Positions 1 through 11,728 of a stretch of DNA of 64,000 nucleotides are shown in pieces. The translations under genes were made by a program, and so were the position numbers. The DNA is taken from NCBI RefSeq assembly GCF_020283565.1, contig NC_060059.1, forward strand, positions 15,693,501 through 15,757,500, read 5' to 3'. This stretch comes from Trifolium pratense. Taxonomy: Eukaryota; Streptophyta; Magnoliopsida; Fabales; Fabaceae. The notes under the pieces are model-generated. The model did no database searches and had not been told where the DNA came from. It was given only the letters and a program-made list of their open reading frames with translations. How positions within the stretch are numbered: the first letter of the stretch is position 1; each line of letters starts with the position of its first letter.

Positions 1-1057
1 CTGAAGCTCACCCTGAGTTTCGAGCAGGGTGCCTGCTCTGATGCCAATTGAAATTCTGACACACTAGTATAAAGATGTTGTACTCAACGTTTCACCACTA
101 TAGTATACTTTTAATGCGTGAATCAATGATCCAACATCCAACAGCGCATACACAAGGAATAAAAACTAAACAAACTGAAAGTAAATTAACACAGAGATTT
201 GTTAACCCAGTTCAGCATAAGCCTACTCTGGGGGATACCAATCCAGGAGAGAATCCACTATGATAGTATTAGTTTGAAGCCCTTAACAAACCTCCCGTTA
301 ATGACTTCTCACCTAATCACCACCCGTGCTATATCCTACCTAAGACACACCTAGGTATGAGAACCTCCGCTCACCTCCTCTTGATCACAGCCACTGTGAT
401 CGTACACTTATAGATTCAATAGGTGAAGACACACTTCATAAAACACACACCAATTCCTTACTTAAAAGCTTTGGAATTGTATACACACACTATCTCCTTG
501 CTTAGAAGCTCCAGAGATATTACAATGCACAAACACACAGTTCCTAGTCTAGTGAGAAATCAACACAAGACTTAGAACACAATAAAACACAATACTAAAA
601 CCTAAACTCACGCTTTGTAAGACTCAATTCTGGTTTCAGTGAGTTGAACAATGGAGTCAACCTTCTTTAAATAACCTTCACGAGCTCAGGCTAGGTCTTC
701 AATTAGGCTTCAATAGCTCAGCATGATTAATGGTCCCTTCAAGGAATATTCTTCAATTAAAATGTTTTGTTTCCTTAACTTGAAGATCTGATTAACAAGC
801 AACACTTGATCACGAGATCCATTAATAATTATGCGTGACAACGCTCCTTATCACAAACGAACATTTATTGTGGATTCCATATTTAGAACTTAGGCGCGAG
901 ATCTCACCATACACAGGCCCGGCCTACTGGATGTGGTATCCAATGTTGAAGCATTGTACCGAACATCTTGCTTATACTGGATGATGGAAGCATGTAGTTC
1001 CACATCAGGAAAGATCACATGTTTTAGCAAAATGAGGCCAACCATACAACGCCAACA
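1..1057 (-). mobile_element. Copia (Angela-like) retrotransposon 5' end: LTR and primer binding site
   Basis: On the minus strand a sequence beginning TGTTGG (at 1057) runs to a CA end at 49-50 and is followed at once by TTGGCATCAGAGC (about 47-35), a close variant of the primer binding site complementary to initiator tRNA-Met. That is the layout of a 5' LTR (about 1009 bp) followed by the internal region, which leaves the window at position 1. The LTR start resembles the fragments at 14469 and 16393. Its right boundary falls exactly where a Tekay-like LTR resumes (1058), so the element is inserted into that LTR. No coding sequence is seen; the small open frames in it are chance. Confidence 0.7.
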
Positions 1058-1197
1058 AACTAAATTAGTATCATTTTGGTAGAGGAGTGTAATACTCGAA
1101 CCGACATTCAATAAATTAAATGTGATTTTCCGTTGCGTATTTTGAAAAAGATTTTACTAAGGAAGAAATATATAAATAATGGGTTTGGGTGTTACAA

Positions 1198-1213
1198 TTG
1201 GTATCAGAGCCCC
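1198..1213 (+). other. Retrotransposon primer binding site (tRNA-iMet)
   Basis: TTGGTATCAGAGCCCC lies two bases after the LTR end TGTTACA, the usual minus-strand priming site for plant Ty3-gypsy and Copia elements. Confidence 0.75.
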
Positions 1214-1507
1214 GTTGTCTTCGGACTGTGTGGGTTATGTGTCGATCAGAGCAGGTCTGTGCAGTCAGACCAAGTGAGTATTGTGTGTCAGTCGTGTTGG
1301 TCTAACAATTTTGTTGTGTTTGTTTTGTGAAATCACTTATATTGTTCATTTAGGAACTATGAGTGGTGTGAATTGGATTAGTTGATCCATTCTTTTGTTG
1401 AGTAATTGTATGAGTGCTATGCTTCTATGTTTATAATAGTTGTATATGCTTAGAGTTTAACCTTTGTGTAGTTTAAACTTGGTTGATTGATGCTTATTTG
1501 CTAATTG

Positions 1508-1569
1508 TTGACGATCCGGCATGATATAAAACTGCATGTGACGATCCGGCATGATATAAAACTGCATGT
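1508..1569 (+). repeat. Two tandem copies of a 31-bp unit
   Basis: The unit TGACGATCCGGCATGATATA plus AAACTGCATG occurs twice head to tail inside the internal region of the Tekay-like element, with no visible mismatch. Function unknown. Confidence 0.8.
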
Positions 1570-4107
1570 GGTAATGATTTGAAATAGTTTTAAAAGAAAA
1601 ACTAATGTTATTTCTTGATGATGAAGATTTTGGTGAAAATATAGAGTTATTTTCTTTTGAATAAGTGGAAATTAAATTTTCAAGATAGTGAGAAGAGTAG
1701 GATGTTAATGAATCCTAGTGTGTGTTTGTTATATGTTTGTTTATAACATGTGCTGGATGATTACTAGGCATTTGAATTGCTATGCGTTTTATGAGTAAAA
1801 ACATGAAGATCTCATAATTCTATGTCGTGGTTGTTGATGCATGATTCTAAATGTGCTTTCAAGTCTATAATGATGTTATATGCTTGATGTTTTGGATTTT
1901 GTGGATTAGTGAGTCGAGAAAACGAGAGTTTAGTGAGCGTAAGTTCAAAACCGTAGCAGAGCACCCAGATTTTTGGATGTGCTCGCTAGGCGAAGAATGA
2001 ACCTCGCTGAGTCTCGCTAAGTCTTACTAAATCCTGTGAATGTTTTTGACTTGTCTCGCCGGGAGCTCGCTAGCTTTTGCTAAGCGAGGGAGCTAGACAA
2101 GAATTTTATTTGGTTGATGTCTTGTCCTAAGTTGATTAGATGTGAGATTCTTGTCTTCTTGTGTTTGTTAGGACTAGAATAAATGTGAATATGAATTATT
2201 GCTATGCAATGTTCATTTTTCTTGTGTTGTTTTGATTTCCTAACTTTGAGAAGTGAGGGAAGTATAGGTTACTTGGATGCTTGCATGATTTTGTGTAGGT
2301 GTTTAGGTATCGTGGGTTAGGTTTTGTCCCCTGTATGCGACATGCGTATAAACGATGTCGATACTAGTTTCTTCTTAGGAAGAATATGTTTAGAGACGAT
2401 AGAACCGTTAGGTGTGAGCACCAGAAGTTCTAGTGGAAGAGTGTAGGTGGGTTTGAGATAAGTGGGGGAGAAGGTTATATCCCTCCGAGATGTTTCGATC
2501 GTGAGAAGATGAGATGAGTAGAGATGTTCTTGAGGCGGAGTATTCAGGAAGTGGGGACGTTGTAGGATAACAATTCGAAAGATTTTGTGAGAGGCTTGCC
2601 GAAGAAAGGGTAATTGGATTTGGATAATGACAGGGCAATTTGTGTCGAAGTTGAATGAGATCCTAGAAGTGGAGATGAAGCTAAAAGAGAGGTATTATTT
2701 TTGAATGATGAAGAATAAGAAAGTTAGCCGTTGGAGAACGTGTTGAGAGTGAGTAATAGGAGGTCATGTTGGAAGTGACTTGTGTTAGGTGAGAGTTTGC
2801 GAAAAGGATTACCGCACATATGAGTAGATGTCGTGTTTTAGCACATATAGTATAGAGTTGAAGGCTATGCCTAAGGTAAGTGTCAGAGAGCATTTGGTAG
2901 TGCCCACAAGATAAGAGTGAATAAGTATTTGCTAAGGAATTTGGATTCATGGAATGGAAGAGTCGGTAGAGACTAGTTTTGTTAGATGCATCGTGGATGT
3001 TGATGAGGTATGGTCACAATCGGTGACAATGAAGTAAAGGATTTTAAATTGTTTCATCATGGATGATGAAACGGTAGTGACTTGGTGCATAACTTAAAAT
3101 GTATTTGGACGAGAATTTTGGAAATTTTCTAGAGATGTCATATTGGGATTAGACAAGGAGTCATGAGTAAGAATACTAAGACAAAGGTCGATTAGAATTT
3201 AATGGATGGGATTAGATCGTATGACGAGTATTTGGAGCTTTGTGGATTTAATTCGATGAGTGAATAAACGGAGAAGAGTGTGCTTGTTGCAATACAAGAT
3301 GATGGGGAACATGGATAGGTGGAGTGTGAGAGAATTGAAGATGTTGTTGGAATCAACGAGATAGAGGTTATGATTGTTTGGAGAACCAATTTTAGGCGGT
3401 AGCCTAATTTTGAAGTAGCGAATTGCTAAGGGATTAAGGAGAAGTGGTATTGGAAAATGTTGCGTTAAGGAATGCAAATGTTGGTTGAGAGATTACTTGG
3501 GAATGGAATAGTCGTGTTGGGATTCGACTAAATGATTGGAGATATGTGAGAAAAGGAATTTGACGGTTAGAGACGGTAGTTTTTAGCATGTGTCAATGAA
3601 GTTTGAGAATGTTGGTCATCAAGTGATTGTTGGAATTAAACTATCAAGTGATAAGTTGGAATAAGATTCGAATATGAATAAGTGATGTAACACGGTTAAG
3701 TGATTCATGAGGGAATCAGAGAATTATGAAGTTGTGGAAGTATTCCACGGAAGTATCTTTCGGAGAGTTCGATTGGTTATACCTGTTTTGGGGTAGAGTT
3801 GTGAGTACCGTAGAATATGAATCTATGGATGTTTCGTGCGGAGTGGACGTTTTAGCGGTTTGATAAGACTGTTTTGTGCCGATATCATGATTGTTGAATA
3901 TTTATCGACAAATTGAGGAACTGGCCGTCCTTGATCTCTTGTTGATAAATAGACAAAAATTGTGTTGGATGGGATAAACTAATTTTGTCAAACTTGGTAA
4001 TGTGTAGCGTTTTGAGCGTTTCGTTGGAGGGTCGGATACAGGAGTTATCCGGAGTTGCTTTAGTCGCATAATTTTCGAGGGCGAAAATCTTCTAAGTGGG
4101 GGAGAGT

Positions 4108-6258
4108 TGTAACGACCCAATTTTCATATTATTATTTTTATGTGTTAAAATATTTTATTTAACGTGGAATTTTAATTAAGTTAATAACTAGAGTTATTTA
4201 TCGAGTACTTTAGTTATTAAGCGAGTAGTGAGAGTTAACGTGTTATTGGGCCAAGCCAATTGGGCTTGAGGCCCAATGGGCCTTGAGTGTGTGTGAGGGG
4301 GCGCCCATTAAGGGCAAGGAAGAGAGAGAGAAATTCTTGATGGAAATCGTTCCTAAGGTTCTTAATATGTTTAACATGCTTTTAACATGATTAATGAACG
4401 GATTTAATGGTTAAAAAACGACTTTTATAACAGATTAAACTCAAGAACTTTGTGTTCTTGAGAGTTTTGATGAAAAAGTGTCAATCTTTACTTTTTCGAT
4501 GTTTATGACGTAGATCTGAGAAATGAACTGTCCTTTTGTGTTTAGATATGCTTGTTGCACTTGAATATGAACTTATTTGGGGTTTATAACATGAAAAATG
4601 GTTTATGTGAGAGTCTTGAGAGTTTAGAGTTTGAAATGAGAAATGTAGAAAATTGTTATCTATGAGGTCTAAACCTTTACGTGCAATTTTGACCTCTTTT
4701 CTTTGTGAACTGGTTTTAGTGGCCAACATAAGAGTTGTAGCCCTGTTTGTTGGCTTTCCAACGAGTATATGTGCGTCTCCATTGGACTTTCGTAGCCCAA
4801 GTTATGATCGTTGCAATGAGAGGCTGTCCTGCAGAAATTAGAACCAGTCCATTCTGCAGAGAATTCGCCCCAGGCGAAATATATTTCGCCCCAGGCGAAA
4901 ATTAGTCAGTGAGCAACCAGTAGAATTTCGCCCCAGGCGAAATTTGTTTCGCCTCAGGCGAAAATGTTGCAGTTTTCACCAATTTTTCATCTGCTATCTT
5001 CCTTTGCATGTATTTTCAATCAGTGTCTTATTCTTACATGATTGTTGATGCTTGTTGATGCTTGTTGATGAAGAATGATGTGTTGATGAATTGTTGATTA
5101 TATTTGTGAATTATAATTGTTGTTGATTGTTGATGATGTTTGTTTAAATATCAAAGAAGTATATTAAGGTGTTAATCAACTTAATAAAGAATGATATTAG
5201 AGTATGTTATTCTAATAAAGAAGTATATCGAATTATGTTATTCGATAAAGACGGATATTAAGGTATTGATTATCTTAATAAAGACGGACGTTGGATAGTG
5301 TTCCACGTTATTGTTGACGGGCTATATGCCAAAATTGTTGATGAATATATTCATGAGTTTTGAGTGCATGCATCATGAATATTTAGGGATATTGGCTTGT
5401 CCAATAAAGAAGGATATCGAACTATATTGTTTGATAAAGACGGATATCGGAGGTGAAATACTCTGATAAAGACGATGGTACCACATGCATTAGAGGTGTC
5501 TAGAGGACATAACATGAATGTGAAGCATTAGATTGCATTAGGGATTATGTGTGCATTTTATAATAAATGATGTTTGACACATACTTGGTAAATGTTGATT
5601 GTTAATCCGTATGTGAGGAGCAGAGTCCGTCATGACTATAAAATGAACAACGCAGGGTCCGTCATGACCATAATCTGAACAATGTATTTGTTGATGTTTT
5701 GGTATTGTCCGAGACGACGTGAAACTATATGTTTGGTGTATTTTGTGGATGTTTGATTAGGTGATAAATGAAGTATATGCATGATATATGAATATGCATG
5801 AATGATGGTGATGTATATGTATAATGTATGATTATGCATGTTTTTGTGAAGAAGTGTTTAAGTACCATTTACTTACACTTGTATAATTTGAGTATGTTAT
5901 CTAACTCTCTTTTATGTGTTATGTGCTGGACCGTTGGGGGTCCAGATTTACAGGTTTTGTGGTATTCGATGTCGAGTCGTCGATGAAGCTCCGCTCTGAT
6001 TGTGACACGGGAAAGGGTTTTTATATTGTATATAGAATCTCCTTATCTAGGTTGTTTTGTATAACTAATAAATACATTAGTTGATTTAACATTTGTATAA
6101 ACAAGTATTTTTACTAAAGAACTAAATTAGTATCATTTTGGTAGAGGAGTGTAATACTCGAACCAACATTCAATAAATTAAATGTGATTTTCCGTTGCGT
6201 ATTTTGAAAAAGATTTTACTAAGGAAGAAATATATAAATAATGGGTTTGGGTGTTACA
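4108..6258 (+). repeat. 3' LTR of the Tekay-like element
   Basis: Starts TGTAACGACCC after the polypurine tract and ends TGTTACA. It contains four near-copies of a palindromic motif (4862-4963) and many short GATAAAGACGG-type repeats (about 5195-5480). Its last bases happen to include an ATG (6241) that opens in frame with the gag sequence downstream. Confidence 0.75.
4862..4963 (+). repeat. Four copies of the palindrome TTTCGCCCCAGGCGAAA in an LTR
   Basis: Copies lie near 4862-4880, 4882-4901, 4924-4943 and 4947-4963 (the last with CTC for CCC). Each is a near-perfect inverted repeat with arms TTTCGCC and GGCGAAA. Degenerate motifs of the same kind (CTCGCTAAGCGAG-like) occur at 1980-2095 in the internal region. 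They could be protein-binding sites or RNA hairpins in the LTR transcript; that is inference. Confidence 0.8.
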
Positions 6259-8682
6259 TCGGCCGTACAACAAAACCAATTCTCCGGAAATCCCGCGGAC
6301 GACCCTAATCTACATTTGTCCATATTCTTGCAATATGCCGATACTATCAAAGCTAATGGTGTCAGTCCCGAAGCTATAAGACTTCGTTTATTCCCATTCT
6401 CATTAAGGGATAAAGCTAGAGCTTGGCTCCAGTCCCTTCCATCCAACTCAGTCGCAACATGGGATGAGTTGAAGAAAGTCTTTTTAGCAAGATATTTCCC
6501 GCCTAGCAAAACTGCTATGCTAAGAGCCCAAATCAATGGATTTAGACAAAGAGACAACGAATCTCTCTTCGAAGCATGGGAAAGATATAAAGAAATGATT
6601 AGGATATGTCCTCATCATGGGCTCGAAAATTGGCTAATTATCCACACCTTTTACAATGGTCTCTTGTATAATACAAGAATGACAATAGACGCCGCAGCTG
6701 GTGGCGCACTTATGGATAAACCATACAACCAAGCCTATCAGCTTATCGAGAGCATGGCTCAGAACCATTATCAGTGGGGAAACGAGAGAACATCCGTAGA
6801 GAAACCTCAAACGAAAGGCGGTATGTACGAAGTAAACGAGCTTGACCTTGTTAAAGCCAAACTTGAAGCTCTAACTCAAAAGATGGAGAGTATGACCACA
6901 ACACCTGCAGCCACCATGGCTGCAACAATTTCAAATTGCGAACTATGTGGAATTCAAGGGCACAAAATCGTTGAATGTCAACTCTTAACGGAAGTTCCCC
7001 CAGACCAAGTAAACTACACTCAAGGAAACCCTTACAATCAAGGTCCGAGGAACCATCCATACCTTTCGTACGAAAGTAACAATGCTCTATATGCACCTGG
7101 CCAAGCACCTACTCCTTCACCACCAGGATTCCAAAAACTTGCTTTCAATGCTCCTAGGAAGTCTAATCTTGAACTATTAGTAGAAAACTTCATAGCTACC
7201 CAGACTCAAACCAACCTTCAAACTAGTGAGCAAATTAAACAAATAACAAGCAAGTTAGATGTCTTGACCACTCACACTAGGATGCTAGAAACTCAAATAG
7301 CACAAGTAGCACAAAAACAAGCATCAACTGCTGCTCCCGCAGGCATTTTTCCAGGCCAACCTGAGCCAAACCCAAGGGGACATGTTAATGCTATTATATT
7401 AAGAAGTGGGAACCGATACGAAGGACCAGCCGACCCTAGAACCAATACTCCAACCATACACCAAGACTCAGATGAGGTAACCAAGGGAGAGAGTGAACAA
7501 AACATAAAAGATAAAGAAAATAGTGGGGAGGAAATCATAGAAAAGAAGAAACCTTATATACCCCCACCACCATATCAACCACCCATCCCGTATCCTCAAA
7601 GATTTGAGAAATCCAAAAGCGAGGGAAAGTTCAGGAAATTTGTAGAACTTCTAAAAAAATTGAACATCACAATACCTTTTACGGAAGCCATTACCCAAAT
7701 GCCCTCATACGCTAAGTTTCTCAAAGAAATTTTAACTAAAAAGAAAAAGATCGAGGATGAGGAAATCGTTATGCTTACTGCCGAGTGTAGCGCCATACTC
7801 CAAAATGATATGCCTCCTAAGCTAAAAGACCCAGGAAGTTTTTCCATACCCTGTGTAATTGGAAATTATGTAATAGATAGGGCCCTATGCGATTTAGGAG
7901 CCAGTATCAGCTTAATGCCTATGACCATATGCGAAAAACTTAATTTAGGAGAATTGAGACCAACTAAAATGTCAATACAATTCGCTGACCGTTCTGTCAA
8001 ATACCCCTTAGGTATACTAGAAAACGTGCCAGTACGTGTAGGTCAATTCTATATCCCTACCGATTTTATAGTCATGGACATAAGGGAAGATTCCAATACA
8101 CCTATCATTTTAGGAAGGCCATTCTTAGCAACTGCCGGAGCCGTAATAGACGTAAAGGAAGGAAAGCTAACGTTTGTAGTAGGTGAAGAAAAAGTCGAAT
8201 TTATTTTAACGCAAGCACCAGCTATAGACGATAGTTGTTACATGGTAGACGTCATCCAAGAATGTAGAAAAGAAAGTGAGAAGGATCAAACTAAACATTC
8301 TGAAATTTTAAAAACTTCCACTCCTCCAACTCATAAAAATGGTGATGACGACCTAGCTAAATGTTTAGAGATTACACAAGTTCCTAAACCTAGCCATGTT
8401 AAACCAACTTTAAAACTAAAAACTCCATCAAGACTCCAAAAAGGAACCCCTGTGGCTCCGAATAAATTAAAAGGCCCCGTTTCTAAGAAAATACCTCCCG
8501 ACATATTAAAAGACCACCCAGAAAATAACATCGCTCAAAATAAAATACCCCCGGGTGTCTCTAAGAAAAAGAAAGAAAAAAAGAAGAGAAGACCTATGAA
8601 ATGGTCTGACATTTTCAAATGGAGACCCAAGAATATTGAGCATAATTTAAAAGATGTGAGTCTAGAGGAGGAACCATGTTGA
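6241..8682 (+). CDS. Athila gag-protease ORF (N-terminus replaced by LTR sequence)
   Basis: An 813-residue open frame of a retrotransposon gag-protease polyprotein, which would form the particle shell and process it. Residues 1-6 are read from the end of the Tekay LTR, so the native N-terminus is lost. A retrotransposon gag domain covers roughly residues 25-150 (ARAWLQSLP, then FLARYFP). A zinc knuckle CELCGIQGHKIVEC (C-x2-C-x4-H-x4-C) is at 233-246. The retropepsin-like domain has its active-site motif DLGAS at 551-555 and ILGRPFL further on. The C-terminus is lysine and proline rich and stops at 8680-8682, before any reverse transcriptase. The frame is intact over 2.4 kb, suggesting a young copy. 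Expression from the LTR-derived ATG is possible but unproven. Confidence 0.85.
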   Translation: MGLGVTSAVQQNQFSGNPADDPNLHLSIFLQYADTIKANGVSPEAIRLRLFPFSLRDKARAWLQSLPSNSVATWDELKKVFLARYFPPSKTAMLRAQINGFRQRDNESLFEAWERYKEMIRICPHHGLENWLIIHTFYNGLLYNTRMTIDAAAGGALMDKPYNQAYQLIESMAQNHYQWGNERTSVEKPQTKGGMYEVNELDLVKAKLEALTQKMESMTTTPAATMAATISNCELCGIQGHKIVECQLLTEVPPDQVNYTQGNPYNQGPRNHPYLSYESNNALYAPGQAPTPSPPGFQKLAFNAPRKSNLELLVENFIATQTQTNLQTSEQIKQITSKLDVLTTHTRMLETQIAQVAQKQASTAAPAGIFPGQPEPNPRGHVNAIILRSGNRYEGPADPRTNTPTIHQDSDEVTKGESEQNIKDKENSGEEIIEKKKPYIPPPPYQPPIPYPQRFEKSKSEGKFRKFVELLKKLNITIPFTEAITQMPSYAKFLKEILTKKKKIEDEEIVMLTAECSAILQNDMPPKLKDPGSFSIPCVIGNYVIDRALCDLGASISLMPMTICEKLNLGELRPTKMSIQFADRSVKYPLGILENVPVRVGQFYIPTDFIVMDIREDSNTPIILGRPFLATAGAVIDVKEGKLTFVVGEEKVEFILTQAPAIDDSCYMVDVIQECRKESEKDQTKHSEILKTSTPPTHKNGDDDLAKCLEITQVPKPSHVKPTLKLKTPSRLQKGTPVAPNKLKGPVSKKIPPDILKDHPENNIAQNKIPPGVSKKKKEKKKRRPMKWSDIFKWRPKNIEHNLKDVSLEEEPC

Positions 8683-8730
8683 CCTATAGGTCTAGATAGT
8701 CGAGCTAACCGACGTTAAACAAGAGCGCTG

Positions 8731-8749
8731 CATGGGAGGCAACCCATGA
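8731..8749 (+). other. Conserved Athila pol/env spacer motif
   Basis: GCATGGGAGGCAACCCATG is the short imperfect inverted repeat that in Athila/Calypso elements follows the gag-pol stop. Here it lies only 48 bp after the protease ORF, which marks the missing pol segment. Confidence 0.55.
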
Positions 8750-8843
8750 CTTTCACTGCTGTCTTTACTTTTTATTTTTACTTTACTTTGGCTATCACTA
8801 ACCCGTATGATTACTAGCAGATTATTTTAAAAAGAAAAAGGAA

Positions 8844-10034
8844 ATGGCATTCCACGATAACCAGATTGTGCGTATCAAGAGTGAAATCCAGCAGGAACGT
8901 TTCGAAGCCCTCTTCGCGAGAGAGATGTCTTTCCAGATTTTTCCTCACGATACGACGATGAATGCTTTAGGCATAACCGCGAGTGTCAAGTTTCTGATCA
9001 ATCAACTAGGGTGGGATAACCTCGACCTCTCCAGCTTTCCCACTTACCGAAATCTGACCATTGAATTCCTCAGCTCTTTCGTGACCTATCCTCATTATGG
9101 ACTCTCACCTGACAAGGGCCAAACCAGATTCAGACTTTTCGGTGTCGATTGTCATTACAGCTACCGAAACATGGCCGATCTCATGAAGGTACCAAGCAGT
9201 CCTGATGCTGCAACCAAGGTCCAAGAGGACGCATTTATGGACTATGAGCTGAGCAACTTATGGGGAAGTATTTCTGGAGAACCAAACGCCGAACCTGCTG
9301 ACCGAGTTAACCAAAAGATCCATAACCCTGCCATTCGCTATTTTCATATGCTGCTAGCTCACACCATCTTTGGGAAGCCCGAAAATGATACCGCTGTTTC
9401 TAAGGAAGAATTGTTCATCCTGTATTGTGCTTTCCAAGGACGCCCCGTAAACCTTGCACCATTCGTCTTAGCCAACATCCAGAAAATTATTGATACACCA
9501 AACCACCGTATTTGCATCGGCGGGTTTGTCTCTTTCTTGGTTAAGACCATTGGCCTGAACCCCTTCACCCAAAAACTCATCCACTTTGGAGCCCCACTAG
9601 CTAGCGGATTCCGTTACCTAAACATCAACTTTTGCTTTAACCGCCAACTAGTTGGTAACTTGGGACCCACAACCTTTCAGCTCATTATCAACCGCCAGCC
9701 CGTTCACCACTTCACCTTGCCCAACCTTGAAAAGACGAGCATTCATGACAAAAACAACTGGCTTTTCGATTTGGAAGGAGAAGATGAACATGACCCCGAA
9801 ACCCCTCCATTCTACTACACACCCGGACCACCATCACCCACCCAGCCAGCTGAATCCATGTCACCACCCACCGCCCTAGTTGATCATACCGCTGCTATAG
9901 CCGAGCTCACCGATACTGTCGCGACGCTTCGCTCCGATCTTAATAAATTCCTAGACTTGACTATTGTGAGCTTCGACAATTGCGCTAAAGAATTCGCGAG
10001 CATCCATAACGCTCTCAAAAATCTACGTGGCTAG
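8844..10034 (+). CDS. Athila env-like / ORF1-family protein
   Basis: A 396-residue intact frame in the position of the env-like gene of Athila elements. It starts MAFHDNQIVRIKSEIQQ. The middle (IHNPAIRYFHMLLAHTIFG, about residues 161-179) matches the conserved core of the plant ATHILA ORF-1 family. The C-terminal 60 residues are proline-rich and then heptad-like (HTAAIAELTDTVATLRSDL). I see no clear signal peptide or membrane anchor, so a true envelope role is not supported; the function of this family is unknown. The ATG at 8844 follows a purine-rich stretch and gives a family-typical N-terminus. Confidence 0.7.
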   Translation: MAFHDNQIVRIKSEIQQERFEALFAREMSFQIFPHDTTMNALGITASVKFLINQLGWDNLDLSSFPTYRNLTIEFLSSFVTYPHYGLSPDKGQTRFRLFGVDCHYSYRNMADLMKVPSSPDAATKVQEDAFMDYELSNLWGSISGEPNAEPADRVNQKIHNPAIRYFHMLLAHTIFGKPENDTAVSKEELFILYCAFQGRPVNLAPFVLANIQKIIDTPNHRICIGGFVSFLVKTIGLNPFTQKLIHFGAPLASGFRYLNINFCFNRQLVGNLGPTTFQLIINRQPVHHFTLPNLEKTSIHDKNNWLFDLEGEDEHDPETPPFYYTPGPPSPTQPAESMSPPTALVDHTAAIAELTDTVATLRSDLNKFLDLTIVSFDNCAKEFASIHNALKNLRG

Positions 10035-10477
10035 TGACTACCATTATTTTTATATGTTTTCTTCTCCGCCCACACATTTAGAACAATTCATTTAATAAGT
10101 TTGGAGGAGGAGAAAACTTTTATTTCCCTATTTTTCGGTGTGTTTAAATTTTCGCATATTTTCTTTTAATACATTATTATTCATACTTTATCGTTTTTTC
10201 TTCTTTTTATCTTTATGAGTACCTGTTATATTCAATTTTCTCCGATAATTTCCATTTCAAAACAATCTATTAGCACAACATTATGCGCAATTAAATTCTT
10301 TAGTGAAAGATTTCCAAATTTTTATCAAAGAAATTTTTTTTCAAAAATAAGTCTTTGATCACTTTTCAAAAAAGCCTTCCATGAGCAAACAAAAACACAA
10401 CTTCCCACACTCTTACAAGAGCATGGTTCACGCCATGCATATGATTCCCTAGGGAAGATGTTTTTGTTTTCATTCAT

Positions 10478-11240
10478 TTGACCTCATCTATCCATAATCC
10501 GGCGTTACGTTATTTTCGCCACCTTTTGGCAAACACTATTTTTGGCCGTGCTAATTTTAGCAAAGTCAACTCTAAAGAATTGTTTTATATGTTTGCCGTC
10601 TTTAAAGAATTAAGAATTAACACCGCCCCCTTTTTTTTCACATATGCTTTCACAAGTTAATTCGAGGCAAAATGGTGTTATAATTTTTGGAGGCTTAATC
10701 ACGACCATAGCTAAAGCCATAGGACTAGGACCTCGATTAGAAAATTTAGACCATACTCCACCCCGTTTTATCAATGAAGATATGATGAAGAGTATGAATT
10801 TAGTGAGGCTAAGGGAAGATGGTAGATATGATTTAATGATTAACAACCGTGTTTTCTCTAATATCACCCTTCCTAACACATGGCTTACGGATGTACGTAA
10901 TGAAAGGAATCTTCGCTATACTAATAATTTTGTGCCTAATAGAGCTCCCACGCACATTTCTCCAAATGTTGCCGCTGGTGGGGGCGCAAGCATTGTTCCA
11001 CCTGCACACACTACACATTTTTCTAACACTTTTGCAGGTAGTTCCTCCTCATCAAGGCAAAGCTCCATCGATGATGTACTCCATGAGATACGCGCCCAAA
11101 ATGCATTAAATCAAGAGTGCGATGGATTATTCTATGCCATGCATCAACAACAAGAGGAGATGATGGAACAAGTGACATCCATGCGAACCCAGCAAAACCA
11201 AATTCTGCAAACCCAACATAAGATGCAGGGCTGTTGCCAC
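10478..11240 (+). pseudogene. Second, frameshifted env-like copy in the Athila element
   Basis: The core motif recurs as IHNPALRYFRHLLANTIFG from about 10490, then ELFYMFAVFKELRINTAPF. At a run of eight T (10629-10637) the frame shifts and similarity continues in another frame with GGLITTIAKAIGLGPRLE and a C-terminal Q/M-rich coiled-coil-like stretch (about residues 125-195 of that frame). It is a divergent paralogue of the preceding ORF rather than a recent duplicate, because wording and spacing differ throughout. Broken by the frameshift and lacking the N-terminal third. Confidence 0.6.
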
Positions 11241-11728
11241 AGGTTTTACGCTTCAAAACTACTCTTGAGTTGCAACAGTGTGGACACTGTTGGATTTAAG
11301 TTTAGGGGAGTATTCTACTATCTCTATTTACTTTTAATTCTTAGTTATTTGAATTTTTATTCCCTTTCGCATAATAAAAAAAAATTAAATTTATAGTATT
11401 TTCTTTGGTTTTTCTAAATTTTTCCTTTTCTTGAGCCAAATTAAAATTTTTTCAAAGACTTAGGCTAATAGCTCACTTAGAAAGTATATAGGTTAAGAAA
11501 AGACGAGAGGCTAAGTTAAGGAAATTAGGGAATTTCACAACAAAATCAGTATTTTTCCAACACCCAGAAGTCTCCCTAGTATAGATATCAATTTGAATAA
11601 CCATTGTGCCAAAATCTCCTGATTTAAATCTGTGGAATCCTTTAGTAGTTTATCTATCCAGTCGGACACCATCTATAAAGTCACACATTAAGTAGGTTTG
11701 TCGATGAATATAAGCGAATCATCTAAGC

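Larger units (their letters stand above)
1058..6258 (+). mobile_element. Tekay-like (chromovirus) Ty3-gypsy element without coding capacity
   Basis: The last 139 bp of a 5' LTR (1058-1196, ending GGGTGTTACA) are followed by TTGGTATCAGAGCCCC (1198-1213), a tRNA-Met primer binding site. A polypurine run AAGTGGGGGAGAGT (4094-4107) precedes a 3' LTR that starts TGTAACGACCC (4108) and ends GGGTGTTACA (6258), 2151 bp. The final 139 bp of both LTRs match almost base for base. The sequence before the polypurine tract (TTCGAGGGCGAAAATCT, about 4074-4090) resembles the end of Tekay/Del-type pol genes. The 2.9-kb interior has no open gag or pol frame on either strand, so this is a non-autonomous or heavily decayed member. 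The rest of the 5' LTR should lie left of the Copia insertion. Confidence 0.75.

Noticed and set aside
2408..4120. Several minus-strand open frames of 65-92 codons in the Tekay-like element interior
   Set aside because: No domains, random composition, and antisense to the element's orientation.
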